This document shows positions 1-10,808 of a DNA stretch of 64,000 nucleotides, one piece after another; positions within the stretch are counted from its first letter, which is position 1, and each line of letters begins with the position of its first letter. The translations under genes and the position numbers were made by a program. The DNA is from Tetracentron sinense (Eukaryota; Streptophyta; Magnoliopsida; Trochodendrales; Trochodendraceae), in assembly GCA_015143295.1 (NCBI GenBank), contig CM026551.1, positions 49,650,034-49,714,033 on the forward strand, given 5' to 3'. A model generated the notes under the pieces. It searched no databases and was not told the DNA's origin. It saw only the letters and a list, made by a program, of their open reading frames with translations.

Positions 1-1063
1 AGAGAGGTGTTACATGCGGCTAAAAATTCCCGCCGAGGCGTTGGGAGAGAGCTATTGCAATAGACTGAGTCATTGGGAGAGAGAGAGATAGAGAGAGAAG
101 GCGGCTTTTATAGAGGCTTGTTTCTAGGAAACACTCTCGAAAAGCTACATAATTCCGTTCCTCAGAGAAATGGCCTTGGGAACCCTGTTTCTAAAAAACT
201 TCGAGAAAAATGTCATACCAAACGTACCTAAACAGTTTCTGTTCCTGGAGAGTGGAGAGTAGGGGAACAATCCCTTTTGATGCCATGGCCACTTTGATGC
301 CAATGCATGCTTTTGGCGTTTAACACTAGTTCTTGGTTGAATGCATAGATGTGATGTCATTCATACTCATTTAGAGAGCCTATGATGATTGTCCTACTGG
401 ACCACCTTTCCTGTGAACAATTTTTTGGTTTGTGGGGCAATATTTGAAGTGTTTTTGTGGATCTTCTCCTGCAAATTTCAAATGGGGCAACTATTTCAAC
501 CTTGTAATATTCATTTTAGCAGGTTGTTATACAGATTTTGCAATGTTCTGATCTTGTGATTTGTCCTGAACTAGTGAACTACCTTCCTGACAGAAAAAAG
601 AAAAAAAAATGAAGTGGATGATGCTTCAAACAGGTAAGACTTGTGGGAGCTTTATAACTTCTATCCACTTATTAGGTTGTTTTTGAGTGTTCTGGAGTTT
701 CCAGTGTCTATTGGACTAGAATGTATATGCTATGATTACACGTATTTAAATGGTCATGGAAGGAACTCTATGCTAGAGTAACATTACATGCTGTCCTTTA
801 TTTCTGTCTCTAAGCGAGGCACCTGGATCCTTGGCTGTTTATCTCATTGTAGCTTGTAATTATGGATCTATGTATTAGATAGTTCTAACTTTCTCGGCAA
901 GGGATGAACTTATGTTTATGTTGTAGCAAGTTGAAATTATGGTCATTTGGTTTTGGCGGATGAGGTGGTTTCCACAATTCTGTTGATTTGTGATCTACTG
1001 TAACAGTTTCCACTATTTTTTAATCAGTTAATGCTAAGCAAAATTTGGGTCTGTCTCTTGCAG
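1..1063 (+). other. Intron and upstream DNA of the BBX22-like gene
   Basis: There is no first B-box (no Cys-rich frame) here, so this is most simply the long first intron. Bases 40-130 are GA-rich. Bases 130-260 look like a small repeat. At 594-633 a 40-nt segment lies between a good acceptor (TTCCTGACAG) and a strong donor (CAG|GTAAGA); it could be a cryptic exon but would shift the frame. Confidence 0.5.
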
Positions 1064-1495
1064 GAGACTGCTGGCTATTTCTTCTGTCTAGAGGATCGAG
1101 CTTTACTCTGTAGGAAATGTGATGTTGCCATACACACAGCCAATTCATATGTGTCTGGTCACCAGAGATTTCTGCTTACTGGGGTGAAAGTGGGGCTTGA
1201 ATCTACTGGTCTGAGTGGGTCTTCTGCCAGTACGAAGTTGTATTCTGCCGAAAAAATTGTAGAAACAGCATCTGGATTAGTGTCTAGAAGGGGTAACTCA
1301 ATGTCATTGACCAGTGGACCTAATGAAGTGCTATCTGGCCAAGTTAGTGGAGTTGGGGGTCAGGCAGCAATTAAAGTGTCATTTGCTGGGGGCACTACTA
1401 CAACTGGAAATATTCCTGAGTGGCAGTTAGATGAACTTCTTGGACTAACGGATTTCAATCAGAATTATGGGTACATGGATTATGGATCATCCAAG
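1064..1495 (+). CDS. BBX22: BBX22-like internal exon (second B-box and middle region)
   Basis: Open from acceptor to donor in one frame. It encodes the C-terminal part of B-box 2 and a Ser/Gly/Thr-rich linker, ending in GLTDFNQNYGYMD and GSSK. The intron position directly after the second Cys pair of B-box 2 agrees with the usual gene structure of this subfamily. Confidence 0.88.
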
Positions 1496-3194
1496 GTATG
1501 TTGCAATTTGTCATCACAATTTTATCATGCTTAATATATATTCATGCCAGTATGTAGACCCTCTTTTAGCATCCAACAGCTTCTGCTTTGATCTTGTTTA
1601 TTGCTTTGGGAATGCAAAAAATTATTTGTGCTAGAGACCATTGTAGAGCCCTCCTCAAGGATCCTGACCCAGCTGAGAATTCACATTAAAACATGGTCTT
1701 TAGGTTTGCTTTCGGTAGGCCAGCATGTAGCTGTGAGCGAAGCTAAGCATGAGGCCAGAAATTGGAACGAGCTACCCTAACTGAGAGTGGCTTGTTTCGT
1801 AATCTTTACTGTGTGCTTGAATCCTAGGAATCTGTTGTCGTAGCCTTTTGGAGTGAGTGAGCTGGTTAAGATTCTTACCTAGATCTGGACCTTTAAAAAA
1901 TGATGAATGGGCGGTCTCTAGATATCGGACTTGTGGAAAGTTGGACAGTCTCTAGATATTGGTCTTGTGGAAAGTAGGAGCGTGTTGATAATGCAATAGT
2001 ACAACTTATGCCAGATGAGTGAACATGGCTTAGTGTTGGTTGCCCTATTAAGCTTCGGCCAGGATGTTGTGTTTTTCAGTTTTTTCTCATAGTTTTGGTA
2101 TGTTAAGCATGCTAGATTTCATTTTAGAGGAGTTTGCAAAGGAAAGCTCATCTCTAGGTTATTGGGTGGTGCAGGTTTCTCAAAGTGCCACTTGTTCCCC
2201 AATAGAATGGATCCCATTTCAATAAAGTTGGTAACCTCCCATATGGACTTCCAAGTTCCAATGACCAAAAAAAAATCGTGACTGCAAGGAAATATCCAGC
2301 ATTGGAGCATGACATGAGAAATGTTTCCATATTCGCCTCTTGTGCAAGGGGCCACATGCAGTATTTGTGCCCCTCGATGAAGGGGTCTTTAATTTATAGA
2401 CTTATTACCTATCAAGTCCATGCCGTGAACTATTATTACAAACATTGGATGGTAACATCTTTGGATCAGACCAACTTTTGGTCCTAAAGGGTAAATTCAG
2501 TTCATCTCGGGTATTTAGTTTTAGTAAAATCCTGTGCCATTTAAGTTTAGCCAACACTGGAGAGATCAAGCTTCAGTTATCTCAGCAAAGCTTGAAAATG
2601 CTCCTTGTGGTGCAGAATGTAGTCCACACATGCCCTAGATTTCTTCTCAGACGGATGAGTACAAGTCATGACTGTAAGGATCTACTAAGTCACAAATTTT
2701 GGAACTTGGTTTGCTGATTTTTTCAAATGTGAGCCCTTAGGTTTCCTGTACCCTCAAATGCAATGTCATGGTTTCAACCAATCAACAACCATAGTCTTGA
2801 TTTTGAAGTTTCTACATGGTCAATACCCAATAGACCTGTTTTATTGTTAATTATCTCCTGGTTTGTAGTAGTTATTGTATGTAATAATCTTGTCTCATAT
2901 ATGATGTTTTTGCAGGCTGATAGTGGGAAGCTTGGACATTCCGAATGGTCTCCAATTTTACGGGCCGCAGAGGAAGAACTGGACTTTGATGGGTGCTTGG
3001 GTCAGGTGCCAGAGACCACTTGGACAGTGCCACAGATCCCTTCCCCACCTACAGTCCTACACTGGCCAAAAAACTTTCGGAATCAACCATCAGATGGTGC
3101 TCTGTTTGTGCCGGACATATGTAACTCTGCCATGCAAAACGTCCATCGGCATCAACCAGATTCATGTGTCTCAGAACGCAAAAGACAATACTAA
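1064..3194 (+). CDS. BBX22: B-box zinc finger protein, BBX22/LZF1/STH3-like (partial, last two exons)
   Basis: Two exons are visible: 1064-1495 (144 codons, phase 0) after a TTGCAG acceptor, with donor AAG|GTATG, and 2916-3194 after a TTTTTGCAG acceptor, ending in TAA. The first begins inside the second B-box, just after the CDICQ part expected from family members, and shows FFCLEDRALLCRKCD, AIH and HQRFLLTGVKVGLES, so the remaining zinc ligands are present. Further on are IPEWQLDELLGLTDF and, in the last exon, TWTVPQIPSPPT and a C-terminal FVPDI block followed by a basic tail. This order matches Arabidopsis BBX22 as I remember it. Family members are nuclear regulators of seedling photomorphogenesis that act with HY5 and are degraded through COP1. 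The first B-box exon is not in the 1,063 bases upstream and must lie outside the window. The subfamily call is firm; the exact orthologue is not. Confidence 0.88.
2916..3194 (+). CDS. BBX22: BBX22-like terminal exon
   Basis: This exon encodes ADSGKLG, an acidic stretch (AAEEELDFDG), TWTVPQIPSPPT, WPKNF, FVPDI and a basic end (ERKRQY). The FVPDI block resembles the C-terminal VP-type motif by which BBX20-22 proteins are thought to contact COP1. The stop is TAA at 3192-3194. Confidence 0.87.
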   Translation, partial: ADSGKLGHSEWSPILRAAEEELDFDGCLGQVPETTWTVPQIPSPPTVLHWPKNFRNQPSDGALFVPDICNSAMQNVHRHQPDSCVSERKRQY

Positions 3195-3198
3195 TCCT

Positions 3199-3272
3199 GG
3201 AAGTCTGCTCAAGGAGATAACATAGAAAGCTAAATGGAAGTCTGCTCAAGGAGATGACTTAGAAAGCTAAAT
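3199..3272 (+). repeat. 37-bp tandem duplication in the BBX22-like 3' UTR
   Basis: Two neighbouring copies, 3199-3235 and 3236-3272, start with GGAAGTCTGCTCAAGGAGAT and end with AGAAAGCTAAAT. They differ at a few bases and begin 4 nt after the stop codon. Confidence 0.9.
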
Positions 3273-4253
3273 TGTGTGTCAGTTCTATATTTGGTTTTCT
3301 TGGGTGCCAAGAGGCTGAATTTCTTTTTTTCTTTTGTGGTTTTTAGTCTGTTAAGCAGCTCCTTAGCTTGTAAGCATGCTTTCCTTCATGGTCCCAATTT
3401 TGCACGACTAAGAAGTTTCCGGATTATCTGGCAGCTTTAGAACCTTTAGAAACCAAACCCAATATTCTAAAATTATACTAAATCCTAATCCTAAACCTGA
3501 CCTCAAAACCATAACCTAAACTAAAATCAAAACCGAAAAGCAATCAAAACTCCAAAATAGATCCTAAACTGGGTGGCCCAAATCAATATCGGACTTCGTG
3601 GCTGCCGTTGTTCTGAAAGGCGACCTGCTTCATTGCTTGAGGATGCTGATTGTACTTCGAACGGCAGCCTTCAGTGATTTAGCTGAAATTAAATTTTGGA
3701 TTTAGCACTAATATAGATTGGCACGTTAATTTTGAATGGCAAAAAAGGATTAGGCCATCGTTCAACACACTTATTTTCTTGCACTTTCTTCTACTTTCTC
3801 AATAGTGATAAACTTTCTTCCAAAAACTTAACACATCTTTTGAAGGTTATTTTCTGAGAAAATTTGAGTTTTTTTTTTCCTTTCCGTTCTTTTCTTTTCT
3901 TTCACCCACTTTCTCGTCAAATGAACGCACTATGGTAATTGAGTAGAAAGTTAAGTACATTCGAAATATGGTACTAAGGGCTCGTTTGATAGATCTCGTC
4001 TATTTCATACAGAACTAGCTAAAATAGATAGATATGTAGAAAAAAAGATCCATAAGAAATAGGTCACAATAAAATTGTGTGGTAGCGCACACCTTTTTGT
4101 AAAACTGTGCTTGGCAACACCATCTTATCTTATTGTAGGGGCAATTGATTTCATAAAAAAATTTGGCAGTCAATTCAACCATAAATACCAACTTGACTCG
4201 GGCAGTTGATGTCAAGTAGGGTTTCGCTTAGAATGAAACTCTGGATGAAACTC
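3273..4253. other. Intergenic, no gene seen
   Basis: AT-rich DNA downstream of the BBX22-like gene. Bases 3475-3520 contain loose telomere-like CCTAA/CCTAAAC runs. I see no coding frame with family signature. The BBX22 polyadenylation site must fall early in this stretch, but no clear AATAAA is present. Confidence 0.5.
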
Positions 4254-4533
4254 TGGACCTGGGGGAGTCCGGATATGCCCCTGAGGTTGCCACATGTCCC
4301 TCTTGACACCCCTTAGCTATGGTTAAGATTCACTCATCTATCCTTAGTTTAATATTAACATATTTAACCCTAGGTTAGTGAATTTTAATTAGGGTTAAAA
4401 ATTAATATATTTTAAAAAAATATCAATGCTAGGTGGATGAACCGTAGGGGTATGTGAATCTTAATCACAGTTAAGGGGTATCAAAAGGGACACGTAGCAA
4501 CCTCGAGGGTGTAACCAGACTCCCCCAGTCCGG
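4254..4533. mobile_element. Fold-back MITE (about 280 bp, near-complete palindrome)
   Basis: The left arm from 4254 (GGGGGAGTCCGGATATGCCC, GTTGCCACATGTCCCTCTTG, CCCCTTAGC) is answered in reverse complement by the right arm ending near 4533 (ACTCCCCCAGTCCGG). The arms stay alignable for about 80 bp and weakly almost to the centre near 4390. It has no coding capacity. A target duplication is not clear, so the superfamily is open. Confidence 0.8.
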
Positions 4534-5090
4534 TTATAAAAATAAAAATAGAGGATTTCATTTTGTCTCTTCGACTTGAGTGAGAATGAGTTTACTAAGA
4601 AATAAACAAAGGGTAAATAAGGTATATTAATTTTTCAATGGGTGCAAATATATTTGAAAAACCACGGGAAATCCGCCAGTATGTTTACCCGCTCTAGACA
4701 CTCTTCGTCTATTTCAAAAATTCACCAAACATTTTACTTTTTATCATACTTTTTGAAAACAAGGCAAAACCTCTATCTATTTGCCAATTCAAATAGTCAT
4801 AAAAAAAAAAAAAATCCAAATGGTCTAATGATATAGACAAATAGACCTGTTTTGTAGAGATTCCAAATAGGCACCAACTCTAATACCAAATGTTAAAAAC
4901 CTAAGCAATACTCTAAAAGGCTTTAGAGTATTTAAGGAGTCGAAAGTTAGGCTCATAAAAATTTGGGGACCGTAACAGCATGGCTATAAAAGCTAAGAGA
5001 GTAGAAGACTAAACTGTAAAACCGTTGAAACATTAAAAAGCCAAAAACATAAAAATGTAATTTATAACTTTAAGGTGAAGCGTAAGGAGT

Positions 5091-5274
5091 AATGAATGAA
5101 GCTTATACCAGTGTTTTAGGTGTCATTTTTTTTTAATGGAAATTTTATCATGTAATTAACACACACTCTAAACTCACATACGCAGCCCGGCTACCTTGTA
5201 ATGAATGAAGCCTATACCAGTGTTTTAGGTGTCCATTTTTTTTAATGGAAATGTTATCATGTAATTAACACACA
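5091..5274. repeat. Tandem duplication, period 109 bp
   Basis: The segment beginning AATGAATGAAGC and running through ATACCAGTGTTTTAGGTGTC to CATGTAATTAACACACA occurs at 5091 and again at 5200. The copies are nearly identical over about 75 bp. Confidence 0.85.
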
Positions 5275-5499
5275 GTCAACCTAGGGCAAATGCTAAGGTA
5301 TCATAAAGGTCAGTCCAAGCAACCACACCAAAAGGGCTTGTTTTAGGTGTCATTTGAACTTTGAACTTGCATGGAATCGAAGTTAAGAAACCAAGGAATT
5401 CTCATTTCATAATTGTGATGCTAGTCTCATTTGTGATTATGTTCACATATATGTTGCTTGTGATTGAATAATTCTCACGCTTAGTTTTAAGACACAAGT

Positions 5500-5574
5500 T
5501 TTTCACATGAGGCGCCCCCACTTCCACACATAAAATTTTTTCACATGAGGCGCCCCCACTTCCACACATAAAAA
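5500..5574. repeat. Tandem duplication, period about 36 bp
   Basis: TCACATGAGGCGCCCCCACT plus CCACACATAAAA occurs twice in direct succession, the only GC-rich island in this part. Confidence 0.85.
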
Positions 5575-6598
5575 TTCTTCGTAATTATGTATTCCATAAA
5601 TAATCATAGATAGTCAAGAGACTGTAACTCAACTCTCTATAAATACTTAAGTAGAAATGTGAGGGAAGAAACTGAAGAATCAACTCCGCCATTCGTCCCC
5701 TGTTCAAGTTCATTTCAACATGGGTAACAATGCACCCCTGTTTAGGTTTGTACGCCGAGTAGTAGTATACGACAACCGCCACAAATTCAGCTAAGAGTAT
5801 CTCAAAAAAACACACTCACAGTGCTTGAGTGTCACCTCAGTGTACCGATCAAGAAAGTTTGTCAAAGCTGACTTTGCTGAAAAGTTACATAATAAGAGCT
5901 GCTGAACTCTAACATAAAGAGTTACGTAACACCTGTGCCAACGACCATTAAGAGGACGCCAGGTACTACGAAGGTAGGATATACCGAGAGAGAGAGAGAC
6001 GCAAGAGATAAGCATGAACTCTGAGGAATAACACTAAGAGGAGATGACAACTAACTTGAGCGGTGGAGTATGCTCCGTATGTGGAGGACAATCCGATGGA
6101 TGATCGTGATTGCAGAAAGACGGAGAAGAATGTGCGAGTGGAACCTATAGTTCGAGAACACACGTATCTGTATCAAATGTACGATCCGAACCCACCAAAG
6201 AAGTGTATTAGTATAATCACCGTATACAATGGGAATGAAGAAGACTCCATTCTCATTTGAAGACTTGATTTTCCTGTTGGACCTTGGTCTCAAGATGTCT
6301 AATTCCGACATTGTGTTCCAATGGCAAACAAATTTTAATAGGCTCTAGCAGCATGAAAACTTTACTACCAAAAAAACTAATTGTTGTTTACCGTGTGCGT
6401 TAGGGTGTGTATCCTGAGTTTAATTCCACATCGATTGAGAAGTGGACTTCGAAAGGTGTATAAGGGGCCAACAACGTTGCTTAAGACATGTCCTTTTGGA
6501 GTGGTTGGTTGCTTTGACCTTTATGACACCTTAGCAGCTACCTTAGGTCTGGTTGTGTGTGCGCGTTTAGGGTACTGTATGTGTATGTGTTAGATGGT

Positions 6599-7379
6599 AA
6601 CACATAGAAAAGAGGAGCTCAGCTTCAAAGCTATAAAGCAGATCTCCGCCTCAAAATTAGTCTCAACAAAATCTCATGTGTCAAAGTATGGATTTCATAT
6701 AGACGAAAAACTGAATTGGGCAAATCCTAAACACTAATAGACTAGATAGGACTCTAGGATGAGATAGTGGGTCCCAAACATGTAAGAATTGGAGATAAGA
6801 GAGGAGTTTATAATAGTGGAAATAGAAGAGGCTCTAGGATGACCTAAATCTAATGGTGGAGATTAAAGAGGGAAGCCACATGGCATCCCTAGAATTGAAC
6901 GTATAGGATTCGAGAGATTGGAGTTTGGAGAGGAGAGAGAAAGTCTTATTTCTTTATATTATAAAATAGATTCACGCACTTGCATCTCTATGCACGACAA
7001 ATTTTTTTATATTTTATTTTCGGGTGTGATAATAGAAAAGTTAACCGGTGAGATAACCCTTGAGAATCGAGGTAGCAAGATCAAATAAAGGCATATATCT
7101 GTCTTGGTGATTTCTCTGTGGCCATTAACACAAACTTCATAGCAGTTAGATATCTATGGACCAATTTCTCCAAGAAGGTAGCTGCTAACCGGGTTGCCGC
7201 TTAACCATATTAGCAATACCCCCAAAACAATTTTATTTTTTCTAATGCATATATGGATATTGACGGATGTGAATTTTGTTAAGAGTTCTTAACCAAAAAA
7301 AGGAATTTTGTTAAGAGTTTATATATGAGAGAGAGCTATGCTTCAAGGCGCGCTTGCGGAGCTCCTCTTTTGTAATGTG
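6599..7379. mobile_element. 0.78-kb non-autonomous DNA transposon with terminal inverted repeats
   Basis: The left end reads AACACATAGAAAAGAGGAGC. The right end read in reverse complement is CACATTACAAAAGAGGAGC. AGATGGT flanks both ends (about an 8-bp target duplication, TAGATGGT on the left). The interior is AT-rich with no transposase. The flank size suggests hAT. Confidence 0.65.
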
Positions 7380-7599
7380 TAGATGGTGACTGCCATTCAG
7401 AAAAAAAGGAAGCTCCTCACAGACCCCATGAAGCAAGCTCCGCCTGTATTTAAGCTATTTAAAAAAAAAAACTTCATTCACGTGATGATGTGCATGAGCT
7501 ATGGGTGAGCGGAAAAATGTGATGCTATAACCCTGAACTACGCTAGGAAATGACCTCTCATGTCTTTGCATGACATGGTTAGATTGCTTAACTCTAAGG

Positions 7600-7790
7600 G
7601 GTTAACACATCATGGGTTTGTCCCAGTAGTAGTGTATCTCCTTTTGGGGAGTGGAGACTCGTGTTCGAGTCTTTGGTGTTGCTGTTGACGCCCATCATGA
7701 TTGCCAACCCCCTGACATAATTAGATAAAGGCCTTGGATTGTCTCTGGCAAAGCTAGAAACGGTCTTGGGGTTCCATACATTGTGAGACA
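7600..7790 (+). repeat. tRNA-derived SINE-like sequence
   Basis: A pol III B-box-like GTGTTCGAGTCT lies near 7660, with an A-box-like TGTCCCAGTAG about 40 bp upstream, the usual spacing of a tRNA-derived SINE head. The following segment (GGCCTTGGATTGTCTCTGGC) recurs inverted at 7970-8027, and the stretch ends in an A-rich tract at 8050-8085. Limits are uncertain. Confidence 0.45.
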
Positions 7791-8030
7791 GTTGGCCAAA
7801 AAATGGGGAGAAGTGATTCCATTTTCCTCTCATGATTTTGACTTCCCCCCCAATTTGATATCTCTCCCCCTTATTCTCATACACTTATCGCTACATGTCT
7901 TAATATGTGTGGAGAAATCAAAATAATGGGCCTCATGATTTTGACTTCTCCACCACTTGTCACCTATTCTATGGAACCCTGAGACAAGCCTGTTTTTGGC
8001 TTCGCCAGAGACGATCGGAGGCCTTAGATA
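7724..8030. repeat. Inverted repeat, arms of about 58 bp
   Basis: The arm 7724-7783 (AAGGCCTTGGATTGTCTCTG to GGGGTTCCATA) is the reverse complement, with about 80% identity by eye, of 7970-8027. The spacer holds a second direct repeat, CTCATGATTTTGACTTC, at about 7830 and 7931. It may be two SINE-like tails inserted head to head. Confidence 0.7.
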
Positions 8031-8440
8031 AATGATTAGAGCATACCCAAAAAAAAAAAAAAATAAATAAAATAAAAATGTTAACCATAGTTGATGGATG
8101 GTAAAAAAGGGGGTTGGACCAATGAGGTGGTCAGCTTCTAAGCTGACCTGGGTCCTCTTTCCATTTCCCTTTCGAAAAATAGCTGTAATCATAAAATACA
8201 ATCACTTTTTGATGTGTCATTCAAGGACACGGGATGTGTCTCACTTTTTTTCCCCTTCTGCTGCGTTATTGCGTTTTGTAAATTTTTTTTGTCCACCTTA
8301 GAAATTTGAATGAATCAAGCGTTTATCACTTACCAGTTACCAGACATGTTAGAGGACTTGTTGGTCAATGAGAAAAAGATTGTGGGGGCATATATGTCAA
8401 ATTCGTTAAATTCAAGATAGTGGTATACTCTTCTTTCCTT
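8031..8440. other. Intergenic, upstream of PP5
   Basis: An A-rich tract at 8050-8085 is followed by AT-rich DNA with no gene signature. The distal PP5 promoter probably lies here. Confidence 0.4.
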
Positions 8441-8629
8441 TTGTTTTCTTCCCCATACATCTAAATCAAAACCTCTCCCAAACCTCAATAAACAATACCC
8501 CCCTTCAAAACTAGGGTTTCTCTTCTCTAAATACTCAATCTCTTTCCCTCCAAACCCCTCTCTATCCCTTTCTCTCTCTACAGCTCAAGAACAGCGAAGA
8601 ATCACCGCAGAAAGAAGAGGGTCGTTCAG
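8441..8629 (+). promoter_or_regulatory. PP5: PP5 core promoter and non-coding first exon
   Basis: Bases 8440-8580 are strongly pyrimidine-rich (TCTCTTTCCCTCC, CCCTTTCTCTCTCTA), the Y-patch type of plant housekeeping promoters. A telo-box (TAGGGTTT) is at 8512-8519. No clear TATA box is seen. The transcript probably starts at about 8520-8580. Exon 1 ends at GTTCAG|GTACTT, with the donor GT at 8630. That this leader belongs to PP5 is inferred from position and splice sites. Confidence 0.6.
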
Positions 8630-10720
8630 GTACTTTCTCTCAGTTATTTTGCCATTTTATTTGTAATCTAAAGCTTTAATTTATCTGAATCAATGGAGTT
8701 TCCTGGAATCAACGTGTCATTGGGGTTTTAATGGTTGTTGTATTGTTTCGATCTGTTTGTGTCAAAGCAGTGTTGTTAGAGTTCCGGATTTAGGTGAAGC
8801 TTAGATCATTTCAATGTCTGCTGAATCTTTGTATTCGAAGTGGAAATAATACAGGATTGTTTTGATGTAACTATATTGCACTGTTTTGTATGAGCCTATG
8901 AGACATATTATGACTAGAATTTATGGGGAAATTGTTTTGAAATTTTTGAATTTCATCTGGTTGTTGATATGATAATAATGTCAAATGGTATAGGAAAATT
9001 GATAAAACAAGTGGTTTGAATGTGCGATTATACTCATAGTTTATCAAAATTTTTTTTGGTTTCGATGTATTGAACTTAAATGCTGTTGGAAATTCAAGTT
9101 TGTTTTGGCGAATTTAATTAAAAGCCATTGTTCTATTTGTAGAAACATGTTTTTTTTTTTACTATTATTCACAGTTCAATCGCTTGGAAGTTGCACTTTA
9201 CATTTTCTTTTTGGTTTTTTGTTTATTTGATTTTTTTCCTGGGTGTTTCCTTGCTAGTACCCACTCTCAGTCATGACGGCATGTTGACCAACTCTTGCTT
9301 GATGCAACTAAGGCTGTGTCTGAGGATTAGAAGAATACATGCTTTGGCTTGGGATTCTATTTTTTTTTTCTTCGTAGAGATTCTCTCACATTTCAGTGGA
9401 CACACTGTTGTCCTTGCTGCATCCATCAACATTGATAATGCATCGGTGGATGTTCTTCTGCAGCACAGCTGTTCTGTTTGCAATATATTCATAGAAAATG
9501 GATCCCCCTTCACAGTTTTGCATATTAAAGTCATGAATTTATGTATATTTCCCTGAATTCAGCATTAAGTTCTTCATCATCGATGCCTTCTTTATACTCT
9601 TCATACTTTGACTTCTCGTCACATCACTAATATCTTAGTCTTCATCTTCTTAATCGGTCTTGTTTACTTATATCTTTCGCTGCATGTTTACTTAATACTT
9701 ATATGTTTCGTCGCATCTTGAAGCATCAAAAGTAGGAAGTCCTTTCACTGACAAAACATCTCGGAATTTTCTAGACTTCAGATGTGTTACACCAGCCATC
9801 TCCATTTTCTCTTTACCCTTATGAGCTTCCACCAGCTTGCGAAGTGGTTGAATTGTCATATGTTGGACTTCGGCTTTCAAAATTTAGTTGAATGATGGAA
9901 ACAACATTAGCAGTATGCCCACTATATGTAGGCACTAGGCAATATCTGTTCATCCATACAATGTCTATTGTCTATTGTCAGTTGGGTGGTTTTATTCAAT
10001 CTCAAGAGCCAAATGACTTGTCTCATCAAGTATCTGAATTCTTTAAGCAATTAATTGCTACCAAATAGGAGGGGAATATAGAGAAGGTTTTTGGCATTAT
10101 GGTTGAATATCATGCTTAGAAGAATGGGCTATGTTATCTTTATTTATGTGAATATACTTATGGATAATAGACTCTTCTTTTGGTTGAGGACACCATTATA
10201 TGGAAAAGGAGTTCCTACCTTGTAACTGATGACAAAACTCGTTCAGAATGGGGCTCCTGATTGCACGGGATCTACTTACATGAAACATGGTTTTTCTATA
10301 CTATGATTTCACCAGTGTAAATGAAAACTTGCATCCATTTGAAGGTGCAATTATTCTAAGGTGATAACCCATGTCCATGATAACCCATGCATAACTATCT
10401 ATCTCTTACTTGGATCATTGCCAGGGATAAAAGAAAAACAATAATGCCCTTTTATTTGTGTAGCTGATTTATCCACTAATTAATGTTTTCATTTTGATAT
10501 GAAAGTATTGAATGCAGCTAAAAATTCAATAAAATACTTTTAGTTACTCTTGACAGGGTTCTTTTAGATTTTATACAGTTATTACTTATTAGTTGCTGCA
10601 GTATTTTTTTAATAATTCTTGTGAAACAGGTAGAGCAGTGTATAAAGAGGGACATACGTATGGGCATTGAATCTATTATGTTGTAACCTAGAAAAATCTG
10701 ACTTTATATAGACAGCACAG
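8630..10720 (+). other. PP5: PP5 intron 1 (in the 5' leader)
   Basis: A leader intron of about 2.1 kb, typical of plant housekeeping genes. The acceptor taken here is GACAGCACAG at 10711-10720. An alternative, TTGTGAAACAG near 10629, has a better T-rich tract and would lengthen the leader by about 90 nt and add an upstream ATG. No transposon is recognised in it. Confidence 0.55.
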
Positions 10721-10723
10721 GTA

Positions 10724-10808
10724 ATGAGAATGACCAGTATGGATACTGAAGATTCAGATATTACAAGAGCAGAAAAAATCAAATTCTTGGCTAATGAAGC
10801 ATTTAAAG
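10724..10808 (+). CDS. PP5: PP5 exon 2 (start codon, first TPR helix)
   Basis: Residues 1-28 plus one base. It reads [20 protein letters not shown] then FLANEAFK, ending AAAG|GTAATG. The third Met (10739, context AGTATGG) fits the length of other PP5 N-termini best; the first ATG is given as start by convention. Confidence 0.88.

Larger units (their letters stand above)
4534..6590. other. Intergenic, AT-rich with short duplications
   Basis: No convincing gene. The frames at 5585-6311 are short and overlap on both strands without family signature. The stretch holds two tandem duplications (listed separately), A/T runs and GA repeats near 5985. Confidence 0.5.

Noticed and set aside
3470-3560. 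Interstitial telomere repeat
   Set aside because: Only loose CCTAA-like words, not tandem CCCTAAA units.
5585-6311. Cluster of overlapping frames on both strands
   Set aside because: All are short (65-86 codons), overlap each other, and show no family motif or splice context.
6400-6520. TRIM or LTR start (CCACATCGATTGAGAAGTGG)
   Set aside because: The phrase resembles one seen in some plant LTRs, but no paired LTR, ends or target duplication could be located.
9191-9556. 121-codon frame in the PP5 leader intron
   Set aside because: Phe/Leu-rich because the DNA is T-rich; no homology recognised, and it lies between leader splice sites.
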